This document shows, piece after piece, positions 8,368 through 17,682 of a DNA stretch of 64,000 nucleotides. The position numbers were made by a program, and so were the translations under genes. The DNA comes from Komagataella phaffii GS115 (Eukaryota; Ascomycota; Pichiomycetes; Pichiales; Pichiaceae). The DNA is taken from assembly GCF_000027005.1 (NCBI RefSeq), contig NC_012964.1, forward strand, positions 2,046,001 through 2,110,000. Reading direction: 5' to 3'. How positions within the stretch are numbered: position 1 is the stretch's first letter; each line of letters begins with the position of its first letter. The notes beneath the pieces are model-generated. The model did not search any database, was not told the DNA's origin, and saw nothing but the letters and a program-made list of their open reading frames with translations.

Positions 8368-9516
8368 TCACTGGATTGGACTGTCGAAGTCCCTAGTTTT
8401 CTTGCTTGACTTGGGAGACCTTGGAGATTTTGGAGAATTCAATTCCATCAACAGCTCTCTCTGAGTATTACTTATTTTTGGTGTTGACGAGATTAACAGA
8501 TCGTCATAGTCAAAAGAATCTTCTATTGATACAGAGTTTCTCTTAAAATGGTCATTGAGAAAAGAAGTTGAACCTTTCGGTGATCCAAAAGAAACGTATT
8601 CTGACTCCTCATCGGACTGCTGTTTTCCAAGTAAAGGAGTTTGCACTGTTACCAGGGAGGAATGTTGATGTTGGTCGTTTAAGGAGGACTGAATTGCTAC
8701 TCCGTAGATCAAAATTGAAGTACCCACAACTAATGAGATAGCGACGAAAAAGTTGATATGGTCAAATAACTGATAAAAGATTATTTCATTGAAGATATTA
8801 GTCACATTGTAAATGCAAAAAACCAACGGATAGAGGATTGCTGTTGAGACTATCTTGAGGCCTTGATTCAATGAAACTAGCTGTGCAAAACATAATAAGA
8901 AAAACACTATGATGTATCCAAAGACAGATCTGAATAATGAAAAAGATAGTTCACTAATGAAGATTTGGATAATAGTTTTAGCCAGCAACACAGAAAATGC
9001 TGATAAGATTCCACTGACGACTCCTAATGAAAGTCCTGGGTAAAATCTTTTGGAAAATAAGCCCAGGCAAATAAGAACAACGCACATATCGAATATATAC
9101 CATTGCCTAAATGCCCTCGTGGCAATTAATTGTTGAAATTCTTTCAATCCTATGAATCTTGGCTCTGGTATGATATTCCCAACCACCCCCAGAATCAACG
9201 CTCCCACAATGATACTCGCAATGCTGATGGCACTTTTTCTGTTGAACTCCTCATTCATTATTAGCCAGTTGAATACACAGTTGAAGACAAGACCACTGCT
9301 TTGCAATGAACTCAGTATAATCAACGGTAAAGTGGTCAGCTGAATGGAGGAGCCCAGAATATTACTTGTGACAAAAAGTAAGAACCCTATTCTCCACAGA
9401 TTTCTCTGGTTATCGAGGTGAGATTTCCGTTGTAGTATTAATCCAACACTTTGGCATGCAGAAGATATAATACCGACTATCACTCCAAATAGCACATAGC
9501 TCCGCTGTATCAGCAT
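8368..9516 (-). CDS. NIPA-like (DUF803) magnesium transporter family membrane protein
   Basis: 382 residues with about nine hydrophobic segments in the first 290, then a hydrophilic Ser-rich tail. The N-terminus (GVIVGIISSACQSVGLILQRKSH), the small-residue-rich SSLQSSGLVFNCVFNWLIMNEEF and the ASIIVGALILGVVGN helix are the layout of the NIPA/DUF803 fold, related to drug/metabolite transporters. Animal NIPA proteins carry Mg2+; the substrate here is inferred from family only. The tail has several SPKSP-type possible phosphosites. It is convergent with SHB17, 61 bp between stops. I know of no close Saccharomyces counterpart. Confidence 0.7.
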   Translation of the reverse strand: MLIQRSYVLFGVIVGIISSACQSVGLILQRKSHLDNQRNLWRIGFLLFVTSNILGSSIQLTTLPLIILSSLQSSGLVFNCVFNWLIMNEEFNRKSAISIASIIVGALILGVVGNIIPEPRFIGLKEFQQLIATRAFRQWYIFDMCVVLICLGLFSKRFYPGLSLGVVSGILSAFSVLLAKTIIQIFISELSFSLFRSVFGYIIVFFLLCFAQLVSLNQGLKIVSTAILYPLVFCIYNVTNIFNEIIFYQLFDHINFFVAISLVVGTSILIYGVAIQSSLNDQHQHSSLVTVQTPLLGKQQSDEESEYVSFGSPKGSTSFLNDHFKRNSVSIEDSFDYDDLLISSTPKISNTQRELLMELNSPKSPRSPKSSKKTRDFDSPIQ

Positions 9517-9935
9517 GTCTGGGGAGTGTGTGAAATGTTGAGAGAGGAGAGTTGGGGTCGTATGCAGAAAACAGAAAGCGAGGGTTTAGTATCTAGGTTT
9601 GTATGCACCGTAAAGTTGGCTTGATGGTAAAGGGATCTACTGTTCGAATACCGAAGGACGAATAGAAAGGGGCTAGATAGGACACACGGACGTGAGAAAT
9701 GAAACCTCGCAGGACTACTGTTAGATGTGAACGCATTCTTGAACGTATCACTTCAAATGTGTCAAATTGATTATGTAAGAAGAGTACCAAATCGGTACGT
9801 ATTAATAGAGTGTCGACAGGCTTAATCTTCTCCGGATTAACACATTGAAAAATGCAGATGGTGAGCTGGCCTTCGCTTGGTTGAATAACGTCTCCTGCTC
9901 AATTTCACTGAATCATCGTTTCAGCGTCGGATGAA
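9517..9935. other. Intergenic region, divergent promoters (NIPA-like / SIN Cdc14)
   Basis: About 420 bp. No TATA box or repeat stands out. A GTTCGAAT stretch near 9,652 is reminiscent of a tRNA B box, but no A box or cloverleaf accompanies it. Confidence 0.5.
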
Positions 9936-10008
9936 ATGCTTCGTTTTAGGTGGCACACCTACCTCACCTCCTACCTGCCCCACCAAAATGCTTTGGAACG
10001 CGCTTTAA
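9931..10008 (+). promoter_or_regulatory. Overlapping upstream ORF at the SIN Cdc14 start
   Basis: An ATG at 9931, 5 nt upstream of the predicted start (9936) and in another frame, opens a 25-codon reading frame that ends inside the gene. If the mRNA leader includes it, initiation at 9936 needs leaky scanning. Confidence 0.4.
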
Positions 10009-10724
10009 CAGATTCCATACTGATGATATACAATGCTGATAAGTTATACTCCAGCAATAGCCAACAAGTCATAGAAGAGCTTGGTTCTATTAAAACTTAC
10101 TTGTTTGAAAAATGCAATGAACTCCACAACTCCCAAAGAAAGTGGCGAGTTCCCAAGATCGACGATCCCATTTTTGGAGAATTCATTCTATTGCAAGAGA
10201 AACCCAGCACGAACTTGACGGGCATCCTCCTTGCGGGTCCTCTGATACGGAATAGTCAGTCTTCTACTGTATTGGCTCTATGTCTGGAAGTTTTGCATGG
10301 GGTATTGCTCCTGCACCCTCCCTCCAGGGACTACTTTACCCAAGTACACAACATGGAAATGATGATTTCATTCTTAAAATCCGAGTCTGGAGATGTTGTC
10401 AATGCCGCAGTTCAATGTCAGGTAGCTATCCTGGTTCGAAATGTGTTGAACTTTAGACTTTCTGAAGCTCTGGATGGTCCCAAGATCATCTGCGAACTGC
10501 TAAATAGTCCAGCAACTTTACGAACTACGAAGATGAAGATCCTAGAATTCTTGTTCTTTTACTTGATTCCAGAGGAAGGGACATTAGACGGCGTATCCTC
10601 TGAGAACCACAAGAACACTAAAGAGAAAGCAGAGATTCTGAAAAAGTATTTGAGGAATGTAGATGGATTGGTTGAGGAGTTGATGAGAAGCAAACCTTTT
10701 GGGGAAATGGACATACAGTGGTAG
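9936..10724 (+). CDS. Cdc14-type septation initiation network (SIN) component
   Basis: 262 residues matching the fission-yeast Cdc14 (SIN) family, which is unrelated to the Cdc14 phosphatase. Landmarks are an ALDLIL-type region LALCLEVLHGVLLLHPPSRDYF, the NMEMMISFL segment, a helical repeat-like middle, and MKILEFLFFYLIPEEG near residue 205, the family's clearest signature. Length is close to the fission yeast protein (about 240). In that yeast Cdc14 binds the Sid1 kinase at the spindle pole body and promotes septation. Saccharomyces lacks this gene. It could be named CDC14, but that invites confusion with the phosphatase, so I leave the symbol empty. Confidence 0.75.
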   Translation: MLRFRWHTYLTSYLPHQNALERALTDSILMIYNADKLYSSNSQQVIEELGSIKTYLFEKCNELHNSQRKWRVPKIDDPIFGEFILLQEKPSTNLTGILLAGPLIRNSQSSTVLALCLEVLHGVLLLHPPSRDYFTQVHNMEMMISFLKSESGDVVNAAVQCQVAILVRNVLNFRLSEALDGPKIICELLNSPATLRTTKMKILEFLFFYLIPEEGTLDGVSSENHKNTKEKAEILKKYLRNVDGLVEELMRSKPFGEMDIQW

Positions 10725-10856
10725 TATATAATGGTTATAGTTAAATTAGGAGCGTGAGTTAGGAAGAGACACTTTGAATATTCTGAGGAAAGGATGGTCT
10801 GGTGAAATGACTTTTAGTAGGACGTTACGTAAACATCTTTTTTCTAGGTAAGCGAA

Positions 10857-12188
10857 ATGTCAGAGATACCTTTCGAATCATTCGTTTCTAGCCCTCCCTC
10901 TATAAGCATAAAAATGATCTCTGCCCTTCTTATATTCAATTCTAAGGGAGAAGTACTGATCAACTCCATTTTGAAAAATAACGTTAAAAGAAGCTTATCG
11001 GATGTATTCAGAGTTCAGGTCATAAACAACTTCGACATCAGATCACCAATTCTAACGCTGGGCTCGACATCTTTCATACACACAAAGTATGAAGATCTTT
11101 GGTTTGTAAGTGTTACCAGATCCAACGTTGATAGCTCAATATTAATCGAGTTTATGTACAAGTTTATTGATATTCTGAGACAATATGTTGGATACAAAGA
11201 GGACACTTACCCAAACTGCATAGTTTTAAACGAAGACTGTATCAGGGATAATTTCATAATTATTAATGAACTGATAGATCATATGCTGCAGTTTGGCTAT
11301 CCGGTTGAAACAGACATTTCAGTGTTGAGGAATCTTACCTCTCAAAAACCTAACCATGACATAATTGATTTCGTGGAGAATAAAAGCCCTCTAAAAAGGA
11401 ATAAGACAGTGAGTAAAATAAACTTAGGACTTCAGAGTTGGAGACCTTCGGGTATAAAATACAAAAAGAACGAAGTGTATGTTGACATTATCGAAAAAGT
11501 CAATTTGATGGTATCTTCTACTGGTACCATACTAGGCTCGGATATTGATGGAGTTATCCAACTAAACGCAAGTCTTTCGGGTATCCCTGAATGCCATCTA
11601 CGATTGGACGATGCGGCAGAGATTCAAGATTGTAAATTCCATCAATGCGTGAATCTAACAACTTATGATCAAACGGGTGATGTCAAGTTCGTTCCACCAG
11701 ATGGAGAGTTTCAACTGATGTCCTACAAAATATCTGAGCCCAGAATCCCATTCCTAGTCCTGGCATCAATTACAGATTATCCCAATGACAATTCACGAAA
11801 ATACAACGTTACTATTAAATCCAAGTTCCCATCTCACCTCATTGCAAATGAAGTGGAAGTGACTATACCTACGCCAAATTCTATCAAAGTTGAGTCATTC
11901 ACAAGCACAAGTGGAAAGTTAAAGCCTAAACTTGAAGAAGGGGTTGCATTATGGACAACTGACAAATTTCCTGGAGGAGAAACTGAACAATCGGCCTCAA
12001 TAACAGTCAAAGTAGGGAACTTGAAATCAGTAGACCTACCCCCTCTCAGTCTCCAGTTTAGCATACCCAATTACTCAACCTTTGAGTCGATGATAAAATT
12101 TTTCAAAGTACATGAACAGTCTGGTTATAAAACCACGAAATACGTCCGCTATTTCACCAAGGCTGGTTCATATGATATTAGATATTAA
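10857..12188 (+). CDS. APM4: AP-2 clathrin adaptor mu subunit
   Basis: 443 residues from this ATG. The longin domain begins MISALLIFNSKGEVLI at residue 20, then RSLSDVFRVQVI, where FRVQVI is typical of mu2, and FGYPVETD. The mu-homology domain begins near residue 195 (SWRPSGIKYKKNEVYVDIIEKVNL) and includes GIPECHLRL, FHQCVNL, FVPPDGEFQLMSY and the final KYVRYFTKAGSYDIRY. Mu2 recognises YxxPhi cargo and PIP2 at endocytic sites. In the family the longin domain starts at the Met, so the ATG at 10914 is an equally good start. The 19 upstream residues may not be translated or may reflect an unrecognised intron. Confidence 0.9.
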   Translation: MSEIPFESFVSSPPSISIKMISALLIFNSKGEVLINSILKNNVKRSLSDVFRVQVINNFDIRSPILTLGSTSFIHTKYEDLWFVSVTRSNVDSSILIEFMYKFIDILRQYVGYKEDTYPNCIVLNEDCIRDNFIIINELIDHMLQFGYPVETDISVLRNLTSQKPNHDIIDFVENKSPLKRNKTVSKINLGLQSWRPSGIKYKKNEVYVDIIEKVNLMVSSTGTILGSDIDGVIQLNASLSGIPECHLRLDDAAEIQDCKFHQCVNLTTYDQTGDVKFVPPDGEFQLMSYKISEPRIPFLVLASITDYPNDNSRKYNVTIKSKFPSHLIANEVEVTIPTPNSIKVESFTSTSGKLKPKLEEGVALWTTDKFPGGETEQSASITVKVGNLKSVDLPPLSLQFSIPNYSTFESMIKFFKVHEQSGYKTTKYVRYFTKAGSYDIRY

Positions 12189-12288
12189 TTATAGACACTT
12201 CCAACATCTTGTACTCATTAATCGCGAATTAGAGGTACTTTTCTTGTAAGACAGAAATACATCAAAGCTACCACTTAATAGCTTCGAA

Positions 12289-13554
12289 ATGAGGGATCTT
12301 ATAGTGCTGAGTGGCTCCTCAAATCCACAACTGACGGCCAGGATCTGTAAACAGCTAGGTGTTCCCAAAGGTGAAGTTATATCTACGAAATTTGCGAACG
12401 GTGAGACCTCTGTCACTGTAGTTGATTCAGTGAGAGAAAAAGATGTATATATCGTCCAATCTGGCTGTGGTCACACAAACGACAACTTCTTTGAGTTACT
12501 GATCATGATATCGGCTTGCAAGACTGCCTCTGCGAAACGGGTGACAGCAGTGCTTCCTCTTTTTCCTTACTCCCGTCAGCCAGATCTTCCGTACAACAAG
12601 AATGGTTACTCAGTAAACGGAAAGAGAGAATTTGATAGCTCTCCAGGAACTCCAATTCCAAATAGCACTGCCAGTGAATCCACTGATTATCTGACCTCTA
12701 GTGTCGTTAAGGATACCTCTAATGACATGCGCAAGTCAACGCTCATTAACCAACCAGTTCCTACTCCAACTGCCTCATCATCGTCTTCCCTTTTGAACAA
12801 TAATAATACAGACGATAGTCCAACATATAAGGAATGGATTGCTCAGTCTGGAACTTTGGTTGCCAACTTATTAACCACTGCAGGTGCTGATCATATTATT
12901 ACCATGGATCTGCATGACCCTCAATTTCAAGGTTTCTTTGATATCCCAGTCGATAATTTGTACTCAAAGCCGCTGTTGCAGCATTATATTGCTAACAACA
13001 TTCCGGATTTCCAGAACGCTGTTGTTGTTTCTCCCGATTCTGGTGGTGCTAAGAGAGCTATTGCCGTTGCTGACCAATTGGGTATGTCCTTTGCTTTAAT
13101 TCACAAGGAGCGTAGATACAGGAAACTGATCAACCCGACTACGCTTGACCAATCTCTTTTGATAAGCTCCACCATCACTCCATCTAATAGTAATAAAGTC
13201 ATTGCCACCACCATGTTGGTAGGTGACGTGGCTGGAAAAGTATGTGTTCTTATTGATGATTTAGTCGACACATCCTATACAATTACCAGGGCGGCATCCT
13301 TATTGAAGGATCAGGGAGCCACATATGTATATGCATTAGTCACACATGGTGTGTTTTCAGGAGATGCAATCAATAGAATCAACGACTCAGCTATTGATAA
13401 GATCATCACCACTACATCGACTCCACAGGATGGTCATGCGAAGCAACTTGGTACTAAGCTAGAAGTCCTTGATGTTTCAAGGATTCTTGCAGAAGCAATT
13501 AGAAGGATTAACAATGGAGAATCGGTATCTATGTTGTTTGAACATGGATGGTGA
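12289..13554 (+). CDS. PRS5: PRPP synthetase family subunit with a large insertion (PRS5-like)
   Basis: 421 residues. The PRPP synthetase fold is clear: IVLSGSSNPQLTARICKQLG, KFANGETSV, VYIVQSGCGHTNDNFFELL, FPYSRQPDLPY, then after an insertion GTLVANLLTTAGADHIITMDLHDPQFQGFFDIPVDNLY, VVVSPDSGGAKRA and a PRPP-loop region VLIDDLVDTSYTITRA. A Ser/Thr/Asn-rich insertion of about 70 residues (about 105-180) follows SRQPDLPY, the position of the non-homologous region in yeast Prs5. The PRPP loop departs from the usual DDxxDTGGT-like pattern. In yeast such subunits work only in hetero-oligomers to make PRPP. PRS1 also has insertions, but at another position. Confidence 0.8.
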   Translation: MRDLIVLSGSSNPQLTARICKQLGVPKGEVISTKFANGETSVTVVDSVREKDVYIVQSGCGHTNDNFFELLIMISACKTASAKRVTAVLPLFPYSRQPDLPYNKNGYSVNGKREFDSSPGTPIPNSTASESTDYLTSSVVKDTSNDMRKSTLINQPVPTPTASSSSSLLNNNNTDDSPTYKEWIAQSGTLVANLLTTAGADHIITMDLHDPQFQGFFDIPVDNLYSKPLLQHYIANNIPDFQNAVVVSPDSGGAKRAIAVADQLGMSFALIHKERRYRKLINPTTLDQSLLISSTITPSNSNKVIATTMLVGDVAGKVCVLIDDLVDTSYTITRAASLLKDQGATYVYALVTHGVFSGDAINRINDSAIDKIITTTSTPQDGHAKQLGTKLEVLDVSRILAEAIRRINNGESVSMLFEHGW

Positions 13555-13588
13555 TAATTGTTGAACTCTATATAAAGTAATAATGGAA

Positions 13589-15025
13589 CTATTTATCGTC
13601 ACTCCTCTCGTCATCGTCAGTCACCAAATGGTGTTGATGATCGTCTGTTTTTATAAGCTTGTAGTTATTGGAAGATTGAGAGTCATCTGCAATCTCATAA
13701 TGGCAGTAATCAATACTTCTAAACCAGACATCATCCAATATCTCCTCCACAGATATTCTTCTTGCAGGGTCCAACTCAAGCATCCTCGAAATAAGTCTAC
13801 GGCTGGAGTGAGGTAACAATCTGAATAATCTGTAAGGACCTTGGATTTTGGCCTCTTTGGCTTTATCTTCTTCATTGAGATAGTTTCCATCAAGGTCTGT
13901 GTTGGGTGTGGCACAGAAGTTTCTGAATGAAGACTCTGAACTCCTAGGAATCTTCCAAGGAAATCTCTTTAGAGCCATACAACAATAAATAATGGCTATG
14001 GACCAGATATCCACAGGTCTTGGGTCATATGCTTTTGTTTGAAATACTTCAGGGGCTAGGTATGGGTCAGATCCAACAATTCCTTTAGCTTTGATGATAG
14101 TATTGTCATAATCGTACCTGAAAACAGTGGCAGATCCAAAATCAATAATTTTTAAAATTCCACTCTCGTTGACAACGCAGTTGTCCAACTTGAGATCCCT
14201 ATGGGTTAATCCTTTTGAATGTATGTAGCTGACACCATTGACTATTTGTCGAAAATAGCATGCAATCTCGTGTTTAGTCATTAATCCCGACATCACCAAA
14301 TTGAAAAAATCGTAAGGTATATACTCCATGACGACCAAGAAGGATTTTCCATCTTCAATTAGATCATAAGTTTCAATGATATTCTGATGGGTCAAGCTTG
14401 AAGCTATCAAAAATTCGCCTTGCACTTTCTTTCGATAATCATAGGTGGTTTCTCTATCTGATTTAGCTTTAAACTGCTTGACAGCAAACATTTTGTGGTC
14501 GGAAGGTCTTTCAGTAATTGAGACGGAACCTCCAGCTCCTGTCCCTAATAATCTTCCGGGGATACCATACTTCTGGATCAGCTCGTCCATGTCGTCCGCG
14601 CCAAAGAATCCGCCGTCCGAAACGTGTTGATTGAAATCGGGTGTAGAAGCCCCAGATGCTACAACTTTCTCATGCTTAGCCTTGGAATGCTTAACTTTGG
14701 TGGGAGGTTTGAGAACATTCTTGAAGAATCGTTTTAACTTAGTGGACGAGCTGTTGGGAGAGTTGTCACTACTGATGCTGCTCTCGCCTTTGCTTGATCT
14801 ACTCATTCTTGGTGATAATAAGGAGCTACGATTATTTTTCTCCAATTTCTCGCTACTATTGTTCTTCAATTCTTTTAACTTGTGGTGTAATTTCTTTCTT
14901 CCTGAAAATAGGTTGGAAAAGCTCTCAGAGCTCTTAGAAGTCTTAAGATCCGACGCAACTGCAGGGTGGTCCTCAACCGTCAAGTGGTTCATCTGGTTAG
15001 CAAGATTCTCCTTCGAGTTCGGCAT
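13589..15025 (-). CDS. SAT4: Protein kinase of the SAT4/HAL5/NPR1 fungal family
   Basis: 478 residues. The basic, Ser-rich N-terminal 140 residues are probably disordered. The kinase domain begins near residue 150 with YGIPGRLLGTGAGGSVSI, followed by FAVKQF, the catalytic loop THRDLKLDNCV, IIDFGSA and GSDPYLAPEV. The IPG.LLG.GA.GSVS start is characteristic of Sat4/Hal4. In Saccharomyces Sat4 and Hal5 stabilise nutrient transporters and activate Trk1/2 potassium uptake, affecting salt tolerance. The gene is shorter than Saccharomyces SAT4 (603 residues), mainly in the N-terminal region. Its stop lies 34 bp from the convergent PRS5-like stop. Confidence 0.85.
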   Translation of the reverse strand: MPNSKENLANQMNHLTVEDHPAVASDLKTSKSSESFSNLFSGRKKLHHKLKELKNNSSEKLEKNNRSSLLSPRMSRSSKGESSISSDNSPNSSSTKLKRFFKNVLKPPTKVKHSKAKHEKVVASGASTPDFNQHVSDGGFFGADDMDELIQKYGIPGRLLGTGAGGSVSITERPSDHKMFAVKQFKAKSDRETTYDYRKKVQGEFLIASSLTHQNIIETYDLIEDGKSFLVVMEYIPYDFFNLVMSGLMTKHEIACYFRQIVNGVSYIHSKGLTHRDLKLDNCVVNESGILKIIDFGSATVFRYDYDNTIIKAKGIVGSDPYLAPEVFQTKAYDPRPVDIWSIAIIYCCMALKRFPWKIPRSSESSFRNFCATPNTDLDGNYLNEEDKAKEAKIQGPYRLFRLLPHSSRRLISRMLELDPARRISVEEILDDVWFRSIDYCHYEIADDSQSSNNYKLIKTDDHQHHLVTDDDERSDDK

Positions 15026-15536
15026 ATTCTTGTGAATTGAATCAAAAAATCTAAAGAGTTCAAAGAATGCAAAAGCTTTGCAAGAGTGTATCGAAACGAA
15101 AGTGAAGAAAGATCAAGTGACTTTGGAAACGCTGGGTTCAGTTTTCAGAATGGGCAAAGGGAAGGCTGACTAATTGGGAGATGCCAACCTATGTAATGCA
15201 ATATAACTTTAAGCTGAAATGCGAAGCAGTTGAGAGATCTAACTAATTTCAGAATCCGGCTTTGAAATGATGACTCGTTGATAATGGTATTTCTCGGCTC
15301 AGATGGCAACATGATTGATATATATGCTGATGTTTGGAGGTGATGGCCCTTTCTTTTTTTTGAAGGGATGCAGCTGAGAATTGTGGTTCGAATGGAAAAG
15401 ATCAGTGGGGAAGTGATGCCCCTCGTTCCTCGGGAAGTGCTGTCCCACCTTCCTCGGGCAATACCGGAACTGAAATCGGGATGCCTCGTGCTGAGATGCT
15501 TTCGTTTATAATAATACATTAAGAAGATATAAATGC
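15026..15536. other. Intergenic region upstream of SAT4
   Basis: About 510 bp between MAM3 (3' end) and SAT4 (5' end), both on the minus strand. It contains a T-run (about 15350-15360) and two similar TTCCTCGGG stretches (about 15427 and 15450). A weak box C/D-like pair at 15267-15273 and 15327-15330 lacks a closing stem. Nothing is confidently annotated. Confidence 0.45.
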
Positions 15537-17501
15537 CTACTTCCATTTGAAAAGGGTAGAACTTCTACGGCTTTGACGAAGGAGATTAGAATCTTCCTCC
15601 AAGCTGGAATGTGAATGGGAATTGATTTCGTAGACTTCTTCCTCATCGCTAGCAGCACTTTCAATAATAGTCTTAGAAACACCTTTACAGTTCACAATAC
15701 TTTCTATTATTCCTCCGGTCCTAACTGAATGGACATCCCCGTCTCCTGTGTAGGCCGATGAGTTGTTATTAGTGATCTGATTGTAGTCCTCCTGTGTGAT
15801 GTTTTCTTTGGGAACTGGTGTTCTGGAAACTGAATTATAGAAAGACGTTTTCATATCACTGAGATCTGTGGAGGCTACCTCTGTTCGATAATCTTCGCCG
15901 TCATCGGCATAGTGTTTATTCGTAATCGATGAGAAACTGTGACCATTTCCTTTGCCATTACCAGCCTCAGAAGACCGGCGAGTGCTCTTAGGTGAGTTTG
16001 AATGTAATCGCTGTAAATTCTCGTGTAAGCCTGACACCAGAGCATCAGCTTCGGTATTTTGTATGGAGCCATATGGAAATGTGTCCATTCCTTCCTCAGG
16101 ACCTTTGGGTTGCTTGATGTGAATAAACCCTTTCGCCGTCTTCAAAGGGTTGGACGCTAAGTTAGAGGGCTTCAAATGAGGTATGCTTATATCATCTTTG
16201 CGAACTAAAAGTTTCGTTAGGTACGATTGACTAGAGTCAATCGAACTTCTGACTGACGAATTCTTTCTATTGGCATAAAGATTATGCAAATAAGAACTCA
16301 GATTTCTCTTTGAAAGTGGCCCTGGTACAGATCTTCTGATACTACGATTCAAATCGACAAAGACGTCACTTTCATCCACAATTTCTTCACCAATAAGCTC
16401 CTCGATAACGTCTTCCAAAGTCAAAACACCCGTGGCACCAGAAGCAGTTCCAGGACTGTCACTGACGACCACCATATGCGATTTTCCCTCTTGAAAATAA
16501 TTCAGGATGTTTAAACAGGACGTATCAGCAGAAGTCTCTGGTAAAGTGGCCAGTGGGAACGACGATACTGGTAGCGCATCTTCAGGGTCGTAACTAATCA
16601 ATACTCGTACCAGCAGCATACCAACAAAATTGGTGGGCTCTCCTGGTAGATAAATAGGGATCCGAGAAAAGCCTCTGTTGAACAATTCTTCAACTTTGGC
16701 CTCATCCAAAATTGTATCAGCACTCATAGTATACACCTTATTCATTGGCGTCATAATTGTATGCACTGGCTTTTCTTTCAAATCTAAAACTGCGCTAATA
16801 ATGGTTACTTCATCCTGGTTAAGTCTCTCAACTCCCATCGTTCGATGCAGAGTGACTAAAGTTTTTAATCCGGATTTCTTGTAGACCACACCATGGTCTT
16901 CTCCAAGAATATGATCAAGTAACACTGCAATTGGATAAGCCACGGGATACATTAAGTACATTAAGGCAAGCACAAATGGAGAGAAATAAGCTCCGATTTC
17001 CAAACCATAACGAACACATACTGACTGAGGAATGACCTCCCCAAAAATAACGATTGAAACAGTTGCAGAAAACACAGCAACAAGTCCACCCCCGAGACAT
17101 CTATCCAGCACCACAGGAAGCGTTTCATTCGTGATAACATTACAAAGCAATAAAGTGACAAGAACCCAATGCTTACCCCTTCCAACTAATTTTAACACTT
17201 CTTTCGCATTAGCCTGCTCCTTTGGAGATCCCGAGTTGGCTACAACTTTCAGGTAGATTTCGTCTTGGCCCATTAAACCTAATGTTAATCCTGCAAAAAC
17301 ACCACCCAATAATACTAGAAAGGCAGAAACGATCAAGTAGATATAAAACTGGGACTCTGGTAGGTCATCATGTGTCTCTGTTTCCTTAATGTTAAGAGGC
17401 AACCCTGTCGCCAGTTTCGGTAACAGAGTTAAACCCATAAACAAGCGGTTAACCACATTGCGCGCAACAACTCGTCGTTTGGGCATATACTGTGAATTCA
17501 T
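15537..17501 (-). CDS. MAM3: CNNM/CorC-family membrane protein Mam3
   Basis: 654 residues. The N-terminal DUF21 (CNNM) transmembrane domain (about residues 50-230) contains GGVFAGLTLGLMGQDEIYLKV, HWVLVTLLLCNVITNETLPVVLD and FGEVIPQSVCVRYGL. Two CBS domains follow (about 255-375): TIMTPMNKVYTMSADT, GFSRIPIYLPG, VVVSDSPGTASGATGVLTLEDVIEELIGEEIVDE. The acidic, Ser-rich C-terminal half is less ordered. In yeast Mam3 is a vacuolar membrane protein affecting manganese, magnesium and zinc handling; animal CNNM relatives handle Mg2+. The length is close to Saccharomyces Mam3 (706). The ATG at 17501 precedes a basic stretch and a first hydrophobic segment. Confidence 0.92.
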   Translation of the reverse strand: MNSQYMPKRRVVARNVVNRLFMGLTLLPKLATGLPLNIKETETHDDLPESQFYIYLIVSAFLVLLGGVFAGLTLGLMGQDEIYLKVVANSGSPKEQANAKEVLKLVGRGKHWVLVTLLLCNVITNETLPVVLDRCLGGGLVAVFSATVSIVIFGEVIPQSVCVRYGLEIGAYFSPFVLALMYLMYPVAYPIAVLLDHILGEDHGVVYKKSGLKTLVTLHRTMGVERLNQDEVTIISAVLDLKEKPVHTIMTPMNKVYTMSADTILDEAKVEELFNRGFSRIPIYLPGEPTNFVGMLLVRVLISYDPEDALPVSSFPLATLPETSADTSCLNILNYFQEGKSHMVVVSDSPGTASGATGVLTLEDVIEELIGEEIVDESDVFVDLNRSIRRSVPGPLSKRNLSSYLHNLYANRKNSSVRSSIDSSQSYLTKLLVRKDDISIPHLKPSNLASNPLKTAKGFIHIKQPKGPEEGMDTFPYGSIQNTEADALVSGLHENLQRLHSNSPKSTRRSSEAGNGKGNGHSFSSITNKHYADDGEDYRTEVASTDLSDMKTSFYNSVSRTPVPKENITQEDYNQITNNNSSAYTGDGDVHSVRTGGIIESIVNCKGVSKTIIESAASDEEEVYEINSHSHSSLEEDSNLLRQSRRSSTLFKWK

Positions 17502-17682
17502 ATATGGAATGGAAGAAAGAACTCAATTGGTAAAAACAGGGATGGGGGCAGGACTTCAAATTTAAATTTTCCCTCGGAATTGGCTTAATCAATTAACTAG
17601 AGGATGGCATCATATTATGTAATCAAAAATAACAGGAGAATTTTAAACCTACTACTAGCCTAAATATTACTTACGTGGTGGC

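Noticed and set aside
9640..9665. tRNA B-box-like GTTCGAAT
   Set aside because: No matching A box or foldable cloverleaf around it, and the flanks do not pair.
15267..15330. Box C (ATGATGA) and box D (CTGA) spaced like a snoRNA
   Set aside because: No terminal stem outside the boxes, and no convincing C'/D' boxes. Likely chance in AT-rich DNA.
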